From positions 164,166 through 228,165 of the forward strand of contig NZ_BMPQ01000012.1 in the NCBI RefSeq assembly GCF_014647675.1: a stretch of DNA of 64,000 nucleotides. The letters run 5' to 3'. Positions 31,955 through 40,588 of this stretch are shown here, piece by piece. Positions within the stretch are counted from its first letter, which is position 1, and the number at the start of each line of letters is the position of its first letter. The notes beneath the pieces are model-generated. The model did not search any database. It was not told the DNA's origin and saw nothing but the letters and a program-made list of their open reading frames with translations. A program made the translations under genes and the position numbers. This DNA comes from Streptomyces flaveus. GTDB lineage: Bacteria; Actinomycetota; Actinomycetes; Streptomycetales; Streptomycetaceae.

Positions 31955-33466
31955 TCAGCCGCCGGAGAGGACCTTGACCAGGTCTTCTGCGGTACGGCAG
32001 CGGTCCAGGAGCTCTTTCACGTGATTACGCGTTCCGCGAAGCGGCTCGAGGGTTGGTACGCGTTGGAGCGAGTCCCGGCCGGGGAGGTCGAAGATCACCG
32101 AGTCCCAGGAGGCGGCTGCGACGTCGTCCGCATACTGCTCGAGGCAGCGTCCGCGGAAGTAGGCGCGAGTGTCCTCTGGTGGCTTGGTGCGGGCTCGTTC
32201 CACGTCTGTGTCGTCGAGGAGGCGCTTCATCTTGCCGCGGGCCGCCAGACGGTTGTAGAGGCCCTTTTCGGGGCGTACGTCGGCGTACTGGAGGTCGACG
32301 AGGTGGAGTCGTGCCGCGTCCCATTCGAGGTTGTCACGGCGTCGGTAGCCCTCCATGAGTTCCCGCTTGGCGACCCAGTCGAGTTCGCCGGCGAGGCTCA
32401 TGGGGTCGCTTTCGAGGCGGCTGAGGACGTCTTCCCAGCGGGTGAGTACGTCCTTGGTCTGTTCGTCCGCGTCGGCGCCGTATCGCTCTTCGACGTATTT
32501 GCGTGCGAGTTCGAAGTACTCCATCTGGAGTTGGACTGCGGTGAGTGTGCGGCCGCTGCGGAGCGTGATCAGGCGCTTCAGTGAGGGGTCGTGTGAGACC
32601 TGGTGGAGGGTGCGTACGGGCTGGTCGACGGCGAGGTCGACCGCGATGAAGCCGTCCTCGATCATGGACAGGACCAGGGCGGTCGTGCCCAGCTTGAGGT
32701 ACGTGGAGATCTCCGACAGGTTCGCGTCGCCGATGATCACGTGCAGGCGGCGGTACTTCTCGGCGTCGGAGTGCGGTTCGTCGCGCGTGTTGATGATCGG
32801 GCGCTTGAGAGTCGTCTCGAGGCCGACTTCGACTTCGAAGTAGTCGGCGCGCTGGCTGAGCTGGAAGCCGTGTTCGTGGCCGTCCTGGCCGATGCCGACG
32901 CGGCCTGCGCCGGTGATGACCTGGCGTGAGACGAAGAACGGCGTGAGGTGGCGCACGATGTCTGAGAAGGGGGTTTCCCGCTTCATCAGGTAGTTCTCGT
33001 GTGTGCCGTAGGAGGCGCCTTTGTTGTCGGTGTTGTTTTTGTAGAGGTGGATCGGCTGGGCACCTGGGAGCTGGGCCGCTCGTTCGGCGGCCTCTGCCAT
33101 GATGCGCTCGCCGGCCTTGTCCCACAGGACTGCGTCCCGTGGGTTGGTGACCTCTGGTGAGCTGTATTCGGGGTGTGCGTGGTCGACGTAGAGCCGTGCC
33201 CCGTTGGTGAGGATGACATTGGCGAGGCCGATGTCCTCGTCGGTGAGCTGGCTGGCGTCGGCGGCCTCGCGGGCGAGGTCGAAGCCTCGGGCGTCCCGCA
33301 GCGGGTTCTCCTCCTCGAAGTCCCAGCGGGCGCGGCGCGCCCGGTGCATCGCCGCCGCGTAGGCGTTGACGATCTGGGACGAGGTGAGCATGGCATTGGC
33401 GTTGGGATGGCCGGGGACGGAGATCCCGTACTCCGTCTCGATGCCCATTACTCGCCGTACAGTCAT
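31955..33466 (-). CDS. dop: Depupylase/Pup deamidase Dop
   Basis: A 503-residue PafA homologue. It has RRVMGIETEYGISVPGHPNA, followed by the extra Dop-loop insertion around residues 37-75, then NGARLYVDHAHPEYSSPEV with the catalytic Asp, YKNNTDNKGASYGTHENYL and INTRDEPHSDAEKYRRLHVI. The loop and length separate it from PafA. It removes Pup from substrates; the Pup encoded next door already ends in Glu, so depupylation is the expected role. Same direction as arc upstream and pup downstream. Confidence 0.96.
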   Translation of the reverse strand: MTVRRVMGIETEYGISVPGHPNANAMLTSSQIVNAYAAAMHRARRARWDFEEENPLRDARGFDLAREAADASQLTDEDIGLANVILTNGARLYVDHAHPEYSSPEVTNPRDAVLWDKAGERIMAEAAERAAQLPGAQPIHLYKNNTDNKGASYGTHENYLMKRETPFSDIVRHLTPFFVSRQVITGAGRVGIGQDGHEHGFQLSQRADYFEVEVGLETTLKRPIINTRDEPHSDAEKYRRLHVIIGDANLSEISTYLKLGTTALVLSMIEDGFIAVDLAVDQPVRTLHQVSHDPSLKRLITLRSGRTLTAVQLQMEYFELARKYVEERYGADADEQTKDVLTRWEDVLSRLESDPMSLAGELDWVAKRELMEGYRRRDNLEWDAARLHLVDLQYADVRPEKGLYNRLAARGKMKRLLDDTDVERARTKPPEDTRAYFRGRCLEQYADDVAAASWDSVIFDLPGRDSLQRVPTLEPLRGTRNHVKELLDRCRTAEDLVKVLSGG

Positions 33467-33659
33467 GCGGCCCTCCTTGCCCGGCGGCGCCCTCGGTCGG
33501 GGGCGCCGCTCAAGTACCGCTGGCGCTCCGGTGCGTGTGCGGTGCCCGTCCCCGCACTGCGCGACTCGGCGGTATGGAAGAGCCTAGAACGCCTTTGCGC
33601 TGGTGGGGAGATCATTTGCGTCATTGCTCCGCTCCGGTGATGCCCTGAAAAACAGTCGA

Positions 33660-33688
33660 CTGCGGGTACCCGGTGAGGGCACCCGCAG
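33660..33688 (-). terminator. Terminator downstream of arc
   Basis: CTGCGGGTACCC pairs with GGGCACCCGCAG with a single G-U pair around a 5-base loop. It lies 13 bases beyond the arc stop and suggests that arc is transcribed separately from dop. The 233-base interval 33467-33700 otherwise should hold the dop promoter, where nothing specific was recognised. Confidence 0.7.
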
Positions 33689-33700
33689 CCGCCCTGTCTT

Positions 33701-35467
33701 TTACAGGTACTGACCGGTGTTCGCCACCGTGTCGATGGAGCGTCCGGTGTCTGCGCCCTGCTTTCCGGTGATGAGGGTGCGGATGTAGACGATCCGTTCG
33801 CCCTTCTTTCCGGAGATGCGGGCCCAGTCGTCCGGGTTGGTGGTGTTCGGCAGGTCTTCGTTCTCCTTGAACTCGTCGACGCAGGCTTGGAGCAGGTGGG
33901 CGACCCTGAGGCCCTTCTGGTTGTGTTCCAGGAAGTCCTTGATGGCCATCTTCTTGGCGCGGCCGACGATGTTCTCGATCATGGCGCCGGAGTTGAAGTC
34001 CTTGAAGTAGAGGACTTCCTTGTCGCCGTTGGCGTAGGTGACCTCGAGGAAGCGGTTCTCCTCGGATTCGGCGTACATCTGCTCGACCGCGGTCTGGATC
34101 ATGCCCTGGACCGTGGCGCCCTTGTCGCCGCCGTGCTCGCCGATGTCCTCGGGGTGGAGGGGGAGGCGCTCGGTGAGGTACTTCTGGAAGATGTCCTTGG
34201 CCGCTTCGGCGTCCGGACGCTCGATTTTGATCTTCACGTCGAGGCGGCCGGGGCGCAGGATGGCCGGGTCGATCATGTCCTCGCGGTTGGAGGCGCCGAT
34301 CACGACCACGTTCTGCAGGCCTTCCACGCCGTCGATCTCGGCGAGCAGCTGCGGGACGATGGTGTTCTCCACGTCCGAGCTGACGCCTGATCCACGGGTG
34401 CGGAAGAGGGATTCCATCTCGTCGAAGAAGACGATGACGGGTGTGCCCTCGCTGGCTTTCTCACGGGCGCGCTGGAAGACGAGGCGGATCTGCCGCTCGG
34501 TCTCGCCGACGTATTTGTTGAGAAGCTCGGGGCCTTTGATGTTGAGGAAGAAGCTCTTGCCCGTGGCCTGTCCGGTCACCTCGGCGACCTTTTTGGCCAG
34601 TGAGTTGGCGACGGCCTTGGCGATGAGTGTTTTGCCGCATCCGGGAGGCCCGTACAGCAGGACGCCCTTGGGCGGCCGCAGTTCATGCTCCTTGAAGAGG
34701 TCGGGGTAGAGGTACGGGAGCTCGACTGCGTCGCGGATCATTTCGATCTGGTTGCCCAGACCGCCGATCTGTTCGTAGCCGATGTCGGGGACCTCTTCGA
34801 GGACGAGTTCTTCGACCTCGCTCTTGGGTACGACCTCGTAGACGTAGCCGGATCGAGGTTCGAGCAGGAGGGCGTCGCCGGGGCGGATGGTGACGTCCAT
34901 CAGCGGCTCGGCGAGTCGTACCACTCGTTCCTCGTCGGTGTGCCCGAGTACCAGGGCGCGCTCGCCGTCCTCGAGGATTTCCTTGAGGGTGACGATGTCT
35001 CCGACTCGCTCGTACTCCATGGCCTCGACCACGTTGAGCGCTTCGTTGAGCATCACTTCCTGGCCGCGCCTGAGCTCTTCGAGTTCGACGCTGGGGCTGA
35101 CGTTCACCCGGAGCTTGCGGCCCCCGGTGAAGATGTCGGCCGTGCCGTCCTCGTTCGCCACGAGGAAGACGCCGAAGCCGGCCGGCGGCTGTGCGAGCCG
35201 GTCGACTTCCTCCTTGAGGGCCACGATCTGGTCGCGGGCCTCTCGGAGGGTGTTGGCGAGCCGCTCGTTCTGCGCGGACACGCCGGCCAGGTTGGTCTGC
35301 AGCTCGACGATCCGCTCTTCGAGAATTCTCGTGTGTCGCGGAGAGTCGGCGAGCTTACGTCGCAGGACGGCGATCTCCTGCTCAAGATAGGCAATCTGCC
35401 CGGCGGGGTCCTCGGACCCTCGTCCCGGGCGGATGCCGCGGTTCATGTCGTCGTCGTGGGCTGCCAC
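33701..35467 (-). CDS. arc: Proteasome-associated AAA ATPase ARC (Mpa)
   Basis: A 588-residue ATPase that unfolds pupylated proteins and feeds them into the 20S core. An N-terminal coiled coil (about 20-80, ILEERIVELQTNLAGVSAQN onward) binds Pup. Two OB-type domains follow, then an AAA domain with Walker A LLYGPPGCGKTLIAKAVANS and Walker B VIVFFDEMESLFRTRG. The C-terminus GQYL is the gate-opening tail. GTG at 35467 follows GGAGG and gives the standard Streptomyces length; the upstream in-frame ATG would add 6 residues. It is divergent from the ferredoxin gene. Confidence 0.96.
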   Translation of the reverse strand: MAAHDDDMNRGIRPGRGSEDPAGQIAYLEQEIAVLRRKLADSPRHTRILEERIVELQTNLAGVSAQNERLANTLREARDQIVALKEEVDRLAQPPAGFGVFLVANEDGTADIFTGGRKLRVNVSPSVELEELRRGQEVMLNEALNVVEAMEYERVGDIVTLKEILEDGERALVLGHTDEERVVRLAEPLMDVTIRPGDALLLEPRSGYVYEVVPKSEVEELVLEEVPDIGYEQIGGLGNQIEMIRDAVELPYLYPDLFKEHELRPPKGVLLYGPPGCGKTLIAKAVANSLAKKVAEVTGQATGKSFFLNIKGPELLNKYVGETERQIRLVFQRAREKASEGTPVIVFFDEMESLFRTRGSGVSSDVENTIVPQLLAEIDGVEGLQNVVVIGASNREDMIDPAILRPGRLDVKIKIERPDAEAAKDIFQKYLTERLPLHPEDIGEHGGDKGATVQGMIQTAVEQMYAESEENRFLEVTYANGDKEVLYFKDFNSGAMIENIVGRAKKMAIKDFLEHNQKGLRVAHLLQACVDEFKENEDLPNTTNPDDWARISGKKGERIVYIRTLITGKQGADTGRSIDTVANTGQYL

Positions 35468-35532
35468 GGTCCTCACCTCCTCCAAGGGGAGCTGGACGCT
35501 TCCAGACCCTACCTGGGTGGGTGTCGATTGAA

Positions 35533-35560
35533 ACCCCTAGATCACAAAGACGGTAGGGGT
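35533..35560. promoter_or_regulatory. Dyad in the arc/ferredoxin divergent promoter region
   Basis: ACCCCTA at 35533-35539 and its complement TAGGGGT at 35554-35560 are 14 bases apart in the 254-base gap between arc and the ferredoxin gene. It may be a binding site for a regulator of arc. No known consensus was recognised. Confidence 0.35.
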
Positions 35561-35721
35561 GTGTCCGATCTTCACCCTTGCGCTCTCCCTCATGCCAGGG
35601 AAATACCCACTGAACATGGCTGGGAAGCGGACGGAGGTAGGGTCGAAGTGTTCAACACCCGTCAGAGCTGGGCCGACTTGCGTTTTATTCCGGTTCGCTC
35701 GGCACAGGATCGGCAGGAGTC

Positions 35722-36027
35722 ATGAGCGTTCAGCAAGAGGCCGGCGTCGGCGGCGAGGACCTGGAGGTGTGGATCGATCAGGACCTCTGCACCGGCGACG
35801 GCATCTGTGCCCAGTATGCACCCGAGGTTTTCGAGTTGGACATCGACGGACTGGCCTATGTGAAGGGGTCCGGCGATGAGTTGTTGCAGGCTCCGGGAGC
35901 CTCAACGCCCGTGCCCCTGACGCTTTTGCGTGATGTTGCCGACTCCGCGAAGGAGTGCCCGGGCGAGTGCATCCATGTGCGTCGGGTTTCGGACAAAGCC
36001 GAGGTGTACGGCCCGGACGCGGAGTAG
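35722..36027 (+). CDS. Single-cluster ferredoxin
   Basis: A 101-residue ferredoxin. Cluster ligands are in LCTGDGICAQYAPEVFEL (first and third Cys) and ECPGECIHV (last Cys); the second position is Asp/Gly rather than Cys, as in [3Fe-4S] ferredoxins that serve P450s. Start ATG has GGCAGGAG 5 bases upstream. It is divergent from arc. Its redox partner is not obvious; the conservon P450 lies 30 kb away. Confidence 0.9.
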   Translation: MSVQQEAGVGGEDLEVWIDQDLCTGDGICAQYAPEVFELDIDGLAYVKGSGDELLQAPGASTPVPLTLLRDVADSAKECPGECIHVRRVSDKAEVYGPDAE

Positions 36028-36084
36028 TTCGACGGTCACGTCAAGTCACTTTTCGTTCCGGGCCGTTCCTGTATGTCTCTTTGG

Positions 36085-36708
36085 TCACACGCTCTGGGCG
36101 CCAGCAGGGACAGAGCGGACGAATGTGCCGTTTTTCCACTGCCACTTGGCGCGTTCGTCCACGTCCGGGCAGCAACGCGGGACGTCGGGCGAGGAGTAGC
36201 CGAGCAGGGTGGCGGTGACGGAGGCGTCACGTACGGCGAAGTCTGTGACGGTGAGGCGGTCTTTCGGGTCGACCAGGGTGGCCACGATGCGGGGTTCGGT
36301 GGTGTCGGCGGCCTGGGTGAGTACGTACACGCCGCTGGGCGGGGCGCCCGCGATCGCGTCGCAGCGGACCACGGCGACCGTCTCGGGGCGACCGTCGCCG
36401 TCGAGGTCTCCGGAGGCCTTCTTCTGCACGACGACCTTGGTGGGGCCGCACTCCACGGGGAAGTCGACGCCGCTGGGATCGGGTGGCGCGGTGGCGGCGG
36501 GGGCGGTCTGTGCGCCGCGGCCGGGCTGGGCGGCGGTGGCCTGGTCGGGCTGGAGGAAGGCGGAGGCCGCGACGACTCCGGCCAGGGCGGTGGCTGTGGC
36601 GACCCAGTGGATCGGGCGGGCGTGGGTGTGTGCCAGTTCCGGGACGGCGGATTGCTGCACGAGAGATGTGTCTCCTGTGAGGGCTGTGCCGGTGGGGGTG
36701 GCCAGCAT
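36085..36708 (-). CDS. Membrane-anchored hypothetical protein
   Basis: A 207-residue protein with a short cytoplasmic N-terminus and one membrane helix at about residues 34-51 (HWVATATALAGVVAASAFL). The outside part has FPVECGPTKVVVQKKASGDL followed by DGDGRPETVAVVRCDAIAG, similar to an FG-GAP/VCBS-like calcium-loop repeat, and ends with CCPDVDERAKWQWKNGTFV. Four Cys suggest disulfides outside the cell. No good ribosome site precedes ATG at 36708; a GTG 15 bases upstream is an alternative. Similar lone-repeat proteins are common in Streptomyces; function unknown. Confidence 0.72.
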   Translation of the reverse strand: MLATPTGTALTGDTSLVQQSAVPELAHTHARPIHWVATATALAGVVAASAFLQPDQATAAQPGRGAQTAPAATAPPDPSGVDFPVECGPTKVVVQKKASGDLDGDGRPETVAVVRCDAIAGAPPSGVYVLTQAADTTEPRIVATLVDPKDRLTVTDFAVRDASVTATLLGYSSPDVPRCCPDVDERAKWQWKNGTFVRSVPAGAQSV

Positions 36709-36772
36709 GGTGCCATACGTCACAGTGAGGGGGAACGGCGGGGTGCGCTTTCCTGTCGCGGTGTCAACAGAA

Positions 36773-36824
36773 AAGTGCCGTGGCCGAGTTCCCGAGGGGT
36801 TTCGGGAACTCGGCCACGGCACTT
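36773..36824 (-). terminator. Strong terminator after the tRNA methyltransferase gene
   Basis: A perfect 23-bp stem (36773-36795 with 36802-36824; the left arm begins AAGTGCCGTGGCC) encloses a 6-base loop. It lies 28 bases beyond the methyltransferase stop at 36852 and 65 bases before the next minus-strand start. Confidence 0.85.
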
Positions 36825-36851
36825 GCGCGTTGTGTGCGGCACGGGGCCGCC

Positions 36852-37754
36852 TCAGCGGCCGGTGCCTCCGTCGGCGTTCGGGCCGGTGTAGTCCTCGCCG
36901 TACGCGCCCTTGGCGGGGCGGCGGCGGCGCATGGGCGGCTCGACGCCGTCGGCGAGGCGGCGGGCGGTGAGCAGGAAGCCGGTGTGCCCGATCATGCGGT
37001 GGTCGGGGCGGACAGCGAGGCCCTCGATGTGCCAGTTGCGGATCATCGACTCCCAGGCGGTCGGCTCGTTGAAGCAGCCGATCTCGCGGATGGACTCGAC
37101 GGTCCGGGCGAGCTGGGTGGTGGTCGCGACGTAGCAGCACAGGATGCCGCCGGGGACGAGCGCCTTGGAGACGGCCTCCAGGCATTCCCAGGGGGCGAGC
37201 ATGTCGAGGATGACGCGGTCGACGTCCGTGTCGCTCAGGTTGTCCTGGAGGTCGCCGACGGTGAGCTGCCAGGCGGGGTGCGGGCCGCCGAAGTAGCGCT
37301 CCACGTTCGCTTGGGCGATCTCGGCGAAGTCGGCGCGGCGCTCGTAGCTGTGCAGCATGCCGTGGTCGCCGATGGCGCGCAGCAGGAAGCTGCTGAGCGA
37401 GCCGGAGCCGACGCCGGCCTCCACGACGCGGGCGCCGGGGAAGATGTCGGCGAAGGACAGGATCTGCCCCGCGTCCTTGGGGTAGACCACGGCGGCGCCG
37501 CGGGGCATGGACAGGACGTAGTCGGGGAGCAGGGGACGCAGCGCGAGGTAGGCGACGTTCCCCGTGGTGCGGACAACGCTGCCCTCGGGGGCGCCGATCA
37601 GCTCGTCGTGCGGGAAGGACCCTTTGTGGGTGTGGAAGTTCTTCCCGGCTTCGAGCGTGAACGTGTAGTGGCGTCCCTTGGGGTCAGTGAGCTGGACCTG
37701 GTCCCCGACCTTGAAGGGCCCGCGTCGGCGGGCGGCACCGGTCGGTTCGGACAT
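36852..37754 (-). CDS. trmI: tRNA (adenine-N1)-methyltransferase (m1A58), TrmI
   Basis: A 300-residue TrmI with an N-terminal small beta domain (RRGPFKVGDQVQLTDPKG) and a Rossmann SAM domain with VVEAGVGSGSLSSFLLRAIG at about 110-129 and VDRVILDMLAPWECLEAV at about 185-202. It methylates A58 in the T-loop of tRNA. Actinobacteria commonly keep this gene near arc. It is followed by a strong terminator. The C-terminus is Arg-rich. Confidence 0.93.
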   Translation of the reverse strand: MSEPTGAARRRGPFKVGDQVQLTDPKGRHYTFTLEAGKNFHTHKGSFPHDELIGAPEGSVVRTTGNVAYLALRPLLPDYVLSMPRGAAVVYPKDAGQILSFADIFPGARVVEAGVGSGSLSSFLLRAIGDHGMLHSYERRADFAEIAQANVERYFGGPHPAWQLTVGDLQDNLSDTDVDRVILDMLAPWECLEAVSKALVPGGILCCYVATTTQLARTVESIREIGCFNEPTAWESMIRNWHIEGLAVRPDHRMIGHTGFLLTARRLADGVEPPMRRRRPAKGAYGEDYTGPNADGGTGR

Positions 37755-37812
37755 GTGACCAGCCTACCGGCCTGGGCGGAGGCCGTAGACCACGCGCGCG
37801 CGTGCCCCGAGG

Positions 37813-39360
37813 TCAACTGGGCCTGGCCATGGCTTTGACGAAAGCGCGCTCGACGTCGGCCGCGGACAGGACACCGTAGATCTCGCCGGACTCCTCCACC
37901 ACCAGGTATTCGGTGGCGGGGGTGGCCCGCAGGACGTCGAGGAGTTCCTCGCCTGCGAGTTCGGCGGAGATCCGCATGCCGTCCGTGAGGTCCTGGGCGA
38001 GGCCGCTGACCGCGACCCAGGGGCGGCGGTGCTCCGGTACGCCGACGATGGCGGCCTCGCGGACCAGGGAGAGGGGCTCTCCGTGGGCGTCGACCACGAC
38101 CAGGGCGCGGGCACCGGCGTCGTTGGCGCGGCGCAGCGCTTCGGAGAGCGGGGTGTCGGTCTCCACGGGGACGGCGCGGCGGGTGAGGGAGCGGGCGCGC
38201 AGCTCCGGGAGGTGTTCCCTGAGGCGGGCCATGCGGAGGCTGTTTCCGGCGCCGGTCCAGATGATGGCGGCGAGGATCGCGGCGAGCAGGGCGTCCATGA
38301 CGGTGTCCATGCCGCCGAGGTCCTGGGCTTCGCCGCCGAGTGCGCCGGACTGGGTGAGCAGGGGCAGTCCGATCAGCACGGAGATGGCGAGGGCGCGGCC
38401 GACCCAGGCGGCGGCGATGGTGCCGGTCATCGGTTTGCCGGTGATCTTCCAGACGACGGCGCGGAGCATGCGGCCGCCGTCGAGGGGCAGGCCGGGGAGC
38501 AGGTTGAACGCGGCGACGATCAGGTTGGAGATCATCAGGCCGGCCAGCAGTACGCCGGGGACGGTGCCCGGTTCGACGGTCAGCAGGGCCAGGTAGAAGA
38601 GGCCGGCGAGGACGAGGGAGAGCAGGGGGCCGACGAAGGCGAGGATGAACTCGCGGCCCGGAGTCTCGGACTCCTTCTCGATCTCGGAGACGCCGCCGAA
38701 GAACTGCAGCTGGATGCGGCGCACCGGCAGTTTGAAGCGCAGGGCGGCGACCGTGTGGGCCAGTTCGTGGACGAGTACGGAGGCGTAGAAGGCGACCGCG
38801 AAGAAGAGGGACACGAGGTAGCGGGCGCCGCCGAGTTCGGGTAGTACGCGCTCGAGCTGGCCGCCGAAGACCCAGGTGATGAGCGCCGCGACGAGGAACC
38901 AGCTGGGCGCGACGTACACGGGGACCCCGAACGGGCGGCCCATGAGCAGCCCGCCACCGGGCCCCTTGCCGCGCGGTGGCGGCTGGAGTCCGGAGCCGCC
39001 GCCGGCAGGGGGCCGCGCGTCCGGGCCACCGCCGCCGGGGCCGTCCGTGCCCTCGCCTCGGCGGGCCTCGGCCGGCTCCGTCGAACCGTCCGGGCCTCCG
39101 GCCGGGGAGTCCGTGGCCGAGGGCCCCGTGGCGTCCCCCGTCGTGCCGGAGCGGTGTGCGGGCGTGGGCTGCTTTTCCCAAGTCACCGTGTCCGTCGGGC
39201 CGTTGGGGGCGGTGGAGTCGGTGGGCTCTGGGCGGGTGTCGTCGCTCGCCGGCTCCGCGTCCGGGCGCGGGCGTGCGGTGGTGGCGTCCGGCACCGCGGG
39301 GTGCTCGGTCGCTTCGTCCGTCCCGGATCGCGGCTGCCCGCTCCCGCCGCTCTCGTCCAC
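37813..39360 (-). CDS. Site-2 protease-like M50 metallopeptidase with CBS domains
   Basis: A 515-residue membrane protein. The first about 140 residues are hydrophilic, low in complexity and rich in Pro, Asp and Gly, and probably unfolded. The membrane peptidase part has the zinc motif SVLVHELAHTVAALRF and the second metal motif AFNLLPGLPLDGGRML, with five or six spans. Two CBS domains follow at about 385-510 (ALVVVDAHGEPLSLVREAAI, YLVVEESGEIYGVLSAADV). Such proteins cut membrane-embedded anti-sigma factors or signal peptides. GTG at 39360 has GAGGGG 6 bases before it. It is divergent from the RecB-type nuclease gene. Confidence 0.9.
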   Translation of the reverse strand: MDESGGSGQPRSGTDEATEHPAVPDATTARPRPDAEPASDDTRPEPTDSTAPNGPTDTVTWEKQPTPAHRSGTTGDATGPSATDSPAGGPDGSTEPAEARRGEGTDGPGGGGPDARPPAGGGSGLQPPPRGKGPGGGLLMGRPFGVPVYVAPSWFLVAALITWVFGGQLERVLPELGGARYLVSLFFAVAFYASVLVHELAHTVAALRFKLPVRRIQLQFFGGVSEIEKESETPGREFILAFVGPLLSLVLAGLFYLALLTVEPGTVPGVLLAGLMISNLIVAAFNLLPGLPLDGGRMLRAVVWKITGKPMTGTIAAAWVGRALAISVLIGLPLLTQSGALGGEAQDLGGMDTVMDALLAAILAAIIWTGAGNSLRMARLREHLPELRARSLTRRAVPVETDTPLSEALRRANDAGARALVVVDAHGEPLSLVREAAIVGVPEHRRPWVAVSGLAQDLTDGMRISAELAGEELLDVLRATPATEYLVVEESGEIYGVLSAADVERAFVKAMARPS

Positions 39361-39543
39361 GATGTCCCCTCGTTCGACGCGTCTCCCGCTCACGATCATG
39401 CAGAACGAGAGGTTCTGCCGTCGATGGTATGCGGCCGTCGCGGTGCGTTTCGCCCGGCACCCCCACTGTTTCCCGGGCGGTCGCGCCCGTACGCAGGTCA
39501 CTGTGTGTCGCGTTGTCAGTGGCGGGCCGTAAGGTCTGTCGGC

Positions 39544-40488
39544 ATGGAAACCAGTACCGGCGACGGCGTCGCGCAACCGGACAGCGGCACGGGCTCCGGC
39601 ACCGGGTCCAGGGCCGTCGTGGCCGTGCCCCCGGCCTCGTTGTCGCCCTCGCGTGCCGGGGACTTCATGCAGTGTCCGCTGCTGTACCGCTTCCGGGTGA
39701 TCGACAAGCTGCCCGAGAAGCCGAGCGAGGCGGCCACGCGCGGCACACTGGTGCACTCGGTCCTGGAGCGGCTCTTCGACGCCCCGGCCACCGAGCGCAC
39801 GGTACCGCGCGCGAAGTCGCTGATCCCCGGTCAGTGGGACCGGCTGCGCGCGGCGAAGCCGGAGCTGGCCGAGTTGTTCGCCGACGCCGACGAGCAGGCG
39901 GCAGGCGAGCGGCTGGCGCGCTGGCTCGCCGAGGCCGAGCAGCTCGTGGAGCGCTGGTTCACGCTGGAGGACCCGACCCGCCTCGAGCCCGCCGAGCGCG
40001 AGCTGTTCGTGGAGGCCCAGCTCGAGTCGGGCCTGAAGTTGCGCGGCATCATCGACCGGGTCGATGTCGCGCCGACGGGCGAGGTGCGGATCGTCGACTA
40101 CAAGACGGGCAAGGCGCCAAGACCGGAGTACGCCGAGGGCGCGCTGTTCCAGATGAAGTTCTACGCCCTGGTGGTCTGGCGCCTGAAGAAGGTCGTCCCG
40201 CGCCGCCTCCAGCTCGTCTATCTCGGCAGCGGTGATGTGCTGACGTACGACCCGGTGGTCGCCGACCTGGAGCGGGTCGAGCGCAAGCTGCACGCGCTGT
40301 GGGACGCGATCCGGCTGGCCACCGAGACGGGCGACTGGCGACCGCGGCCCACCAAACTGTGCGGCTGGTGCGACCACCAGGCGGTATGCCCGGAATTCGG
40401 CGGCACTCCCCCGCCGTATCCGCTGCCGGTGAAGGGTGCCGAGTCGGGTTCGGCCGGGGGTCCGGGGGCCCGCGGCGGCAGCCGCTGA
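39544..40488 (+). CDS. RecB-family PD-(D/E)XK nuclease with a probable Fe-S cluster
   Basis: A 314-residue nuclease. The first Cys is in DFMQCPLLYRFRVIDKLPEK, then ATRGTLVHSVLERLFD, the catalytic core RGIIDRVDVAP with VRIVDYKTGKAP, the QMKFYALVV segment, and three more Cys in LCGWCDHQAVCPEFG near the C-terminus. The one-plus-three Cys pattern is that of AddB/Cas4-like nucleases with a 4Fe-4S cluster. Together with pafBC it may belong to DNA repair, but no helicase lies next to it. The C-terminus is Gly/Pro-rich. Confidence 0.9.
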   Translation: METSTGDGVAQPDSGTGSGTGSRAVVAVPPASLSPSRAGDFMQCPLLYRFRVIDKLPEKPSEAATRGTLVHSVLERLFDAPATERTVPRAKSLIPGQWDRLRAAKPELAELFADADEQAAGERLARWLAEAEQLVERWFTLEDPTRLEPAERELFVEAQLESGLKLRGIIDRVDVAPTGEVRIVDYKTGKAPRPEYAEGALFQMKFYALVVWRLKKVVPRRLQLVYLGSGDVLTYDPVVADLERVERKLHALWDAIRLATETGDWRPRPTKLCGWCDHQAVCPEFGGTPPPYPLPVKGAESGSAGGPGARGGSR

Positions 40489-40588
40489 TGTCACAGCCCC
40501 GGGACATGCAGTCGCTGCCGGTCAGGGCGGCCGATCCGGGCGGAGCCCAACAGGGCAGAATGGGGCCGGACTAGCGAAGGAGACTTAC

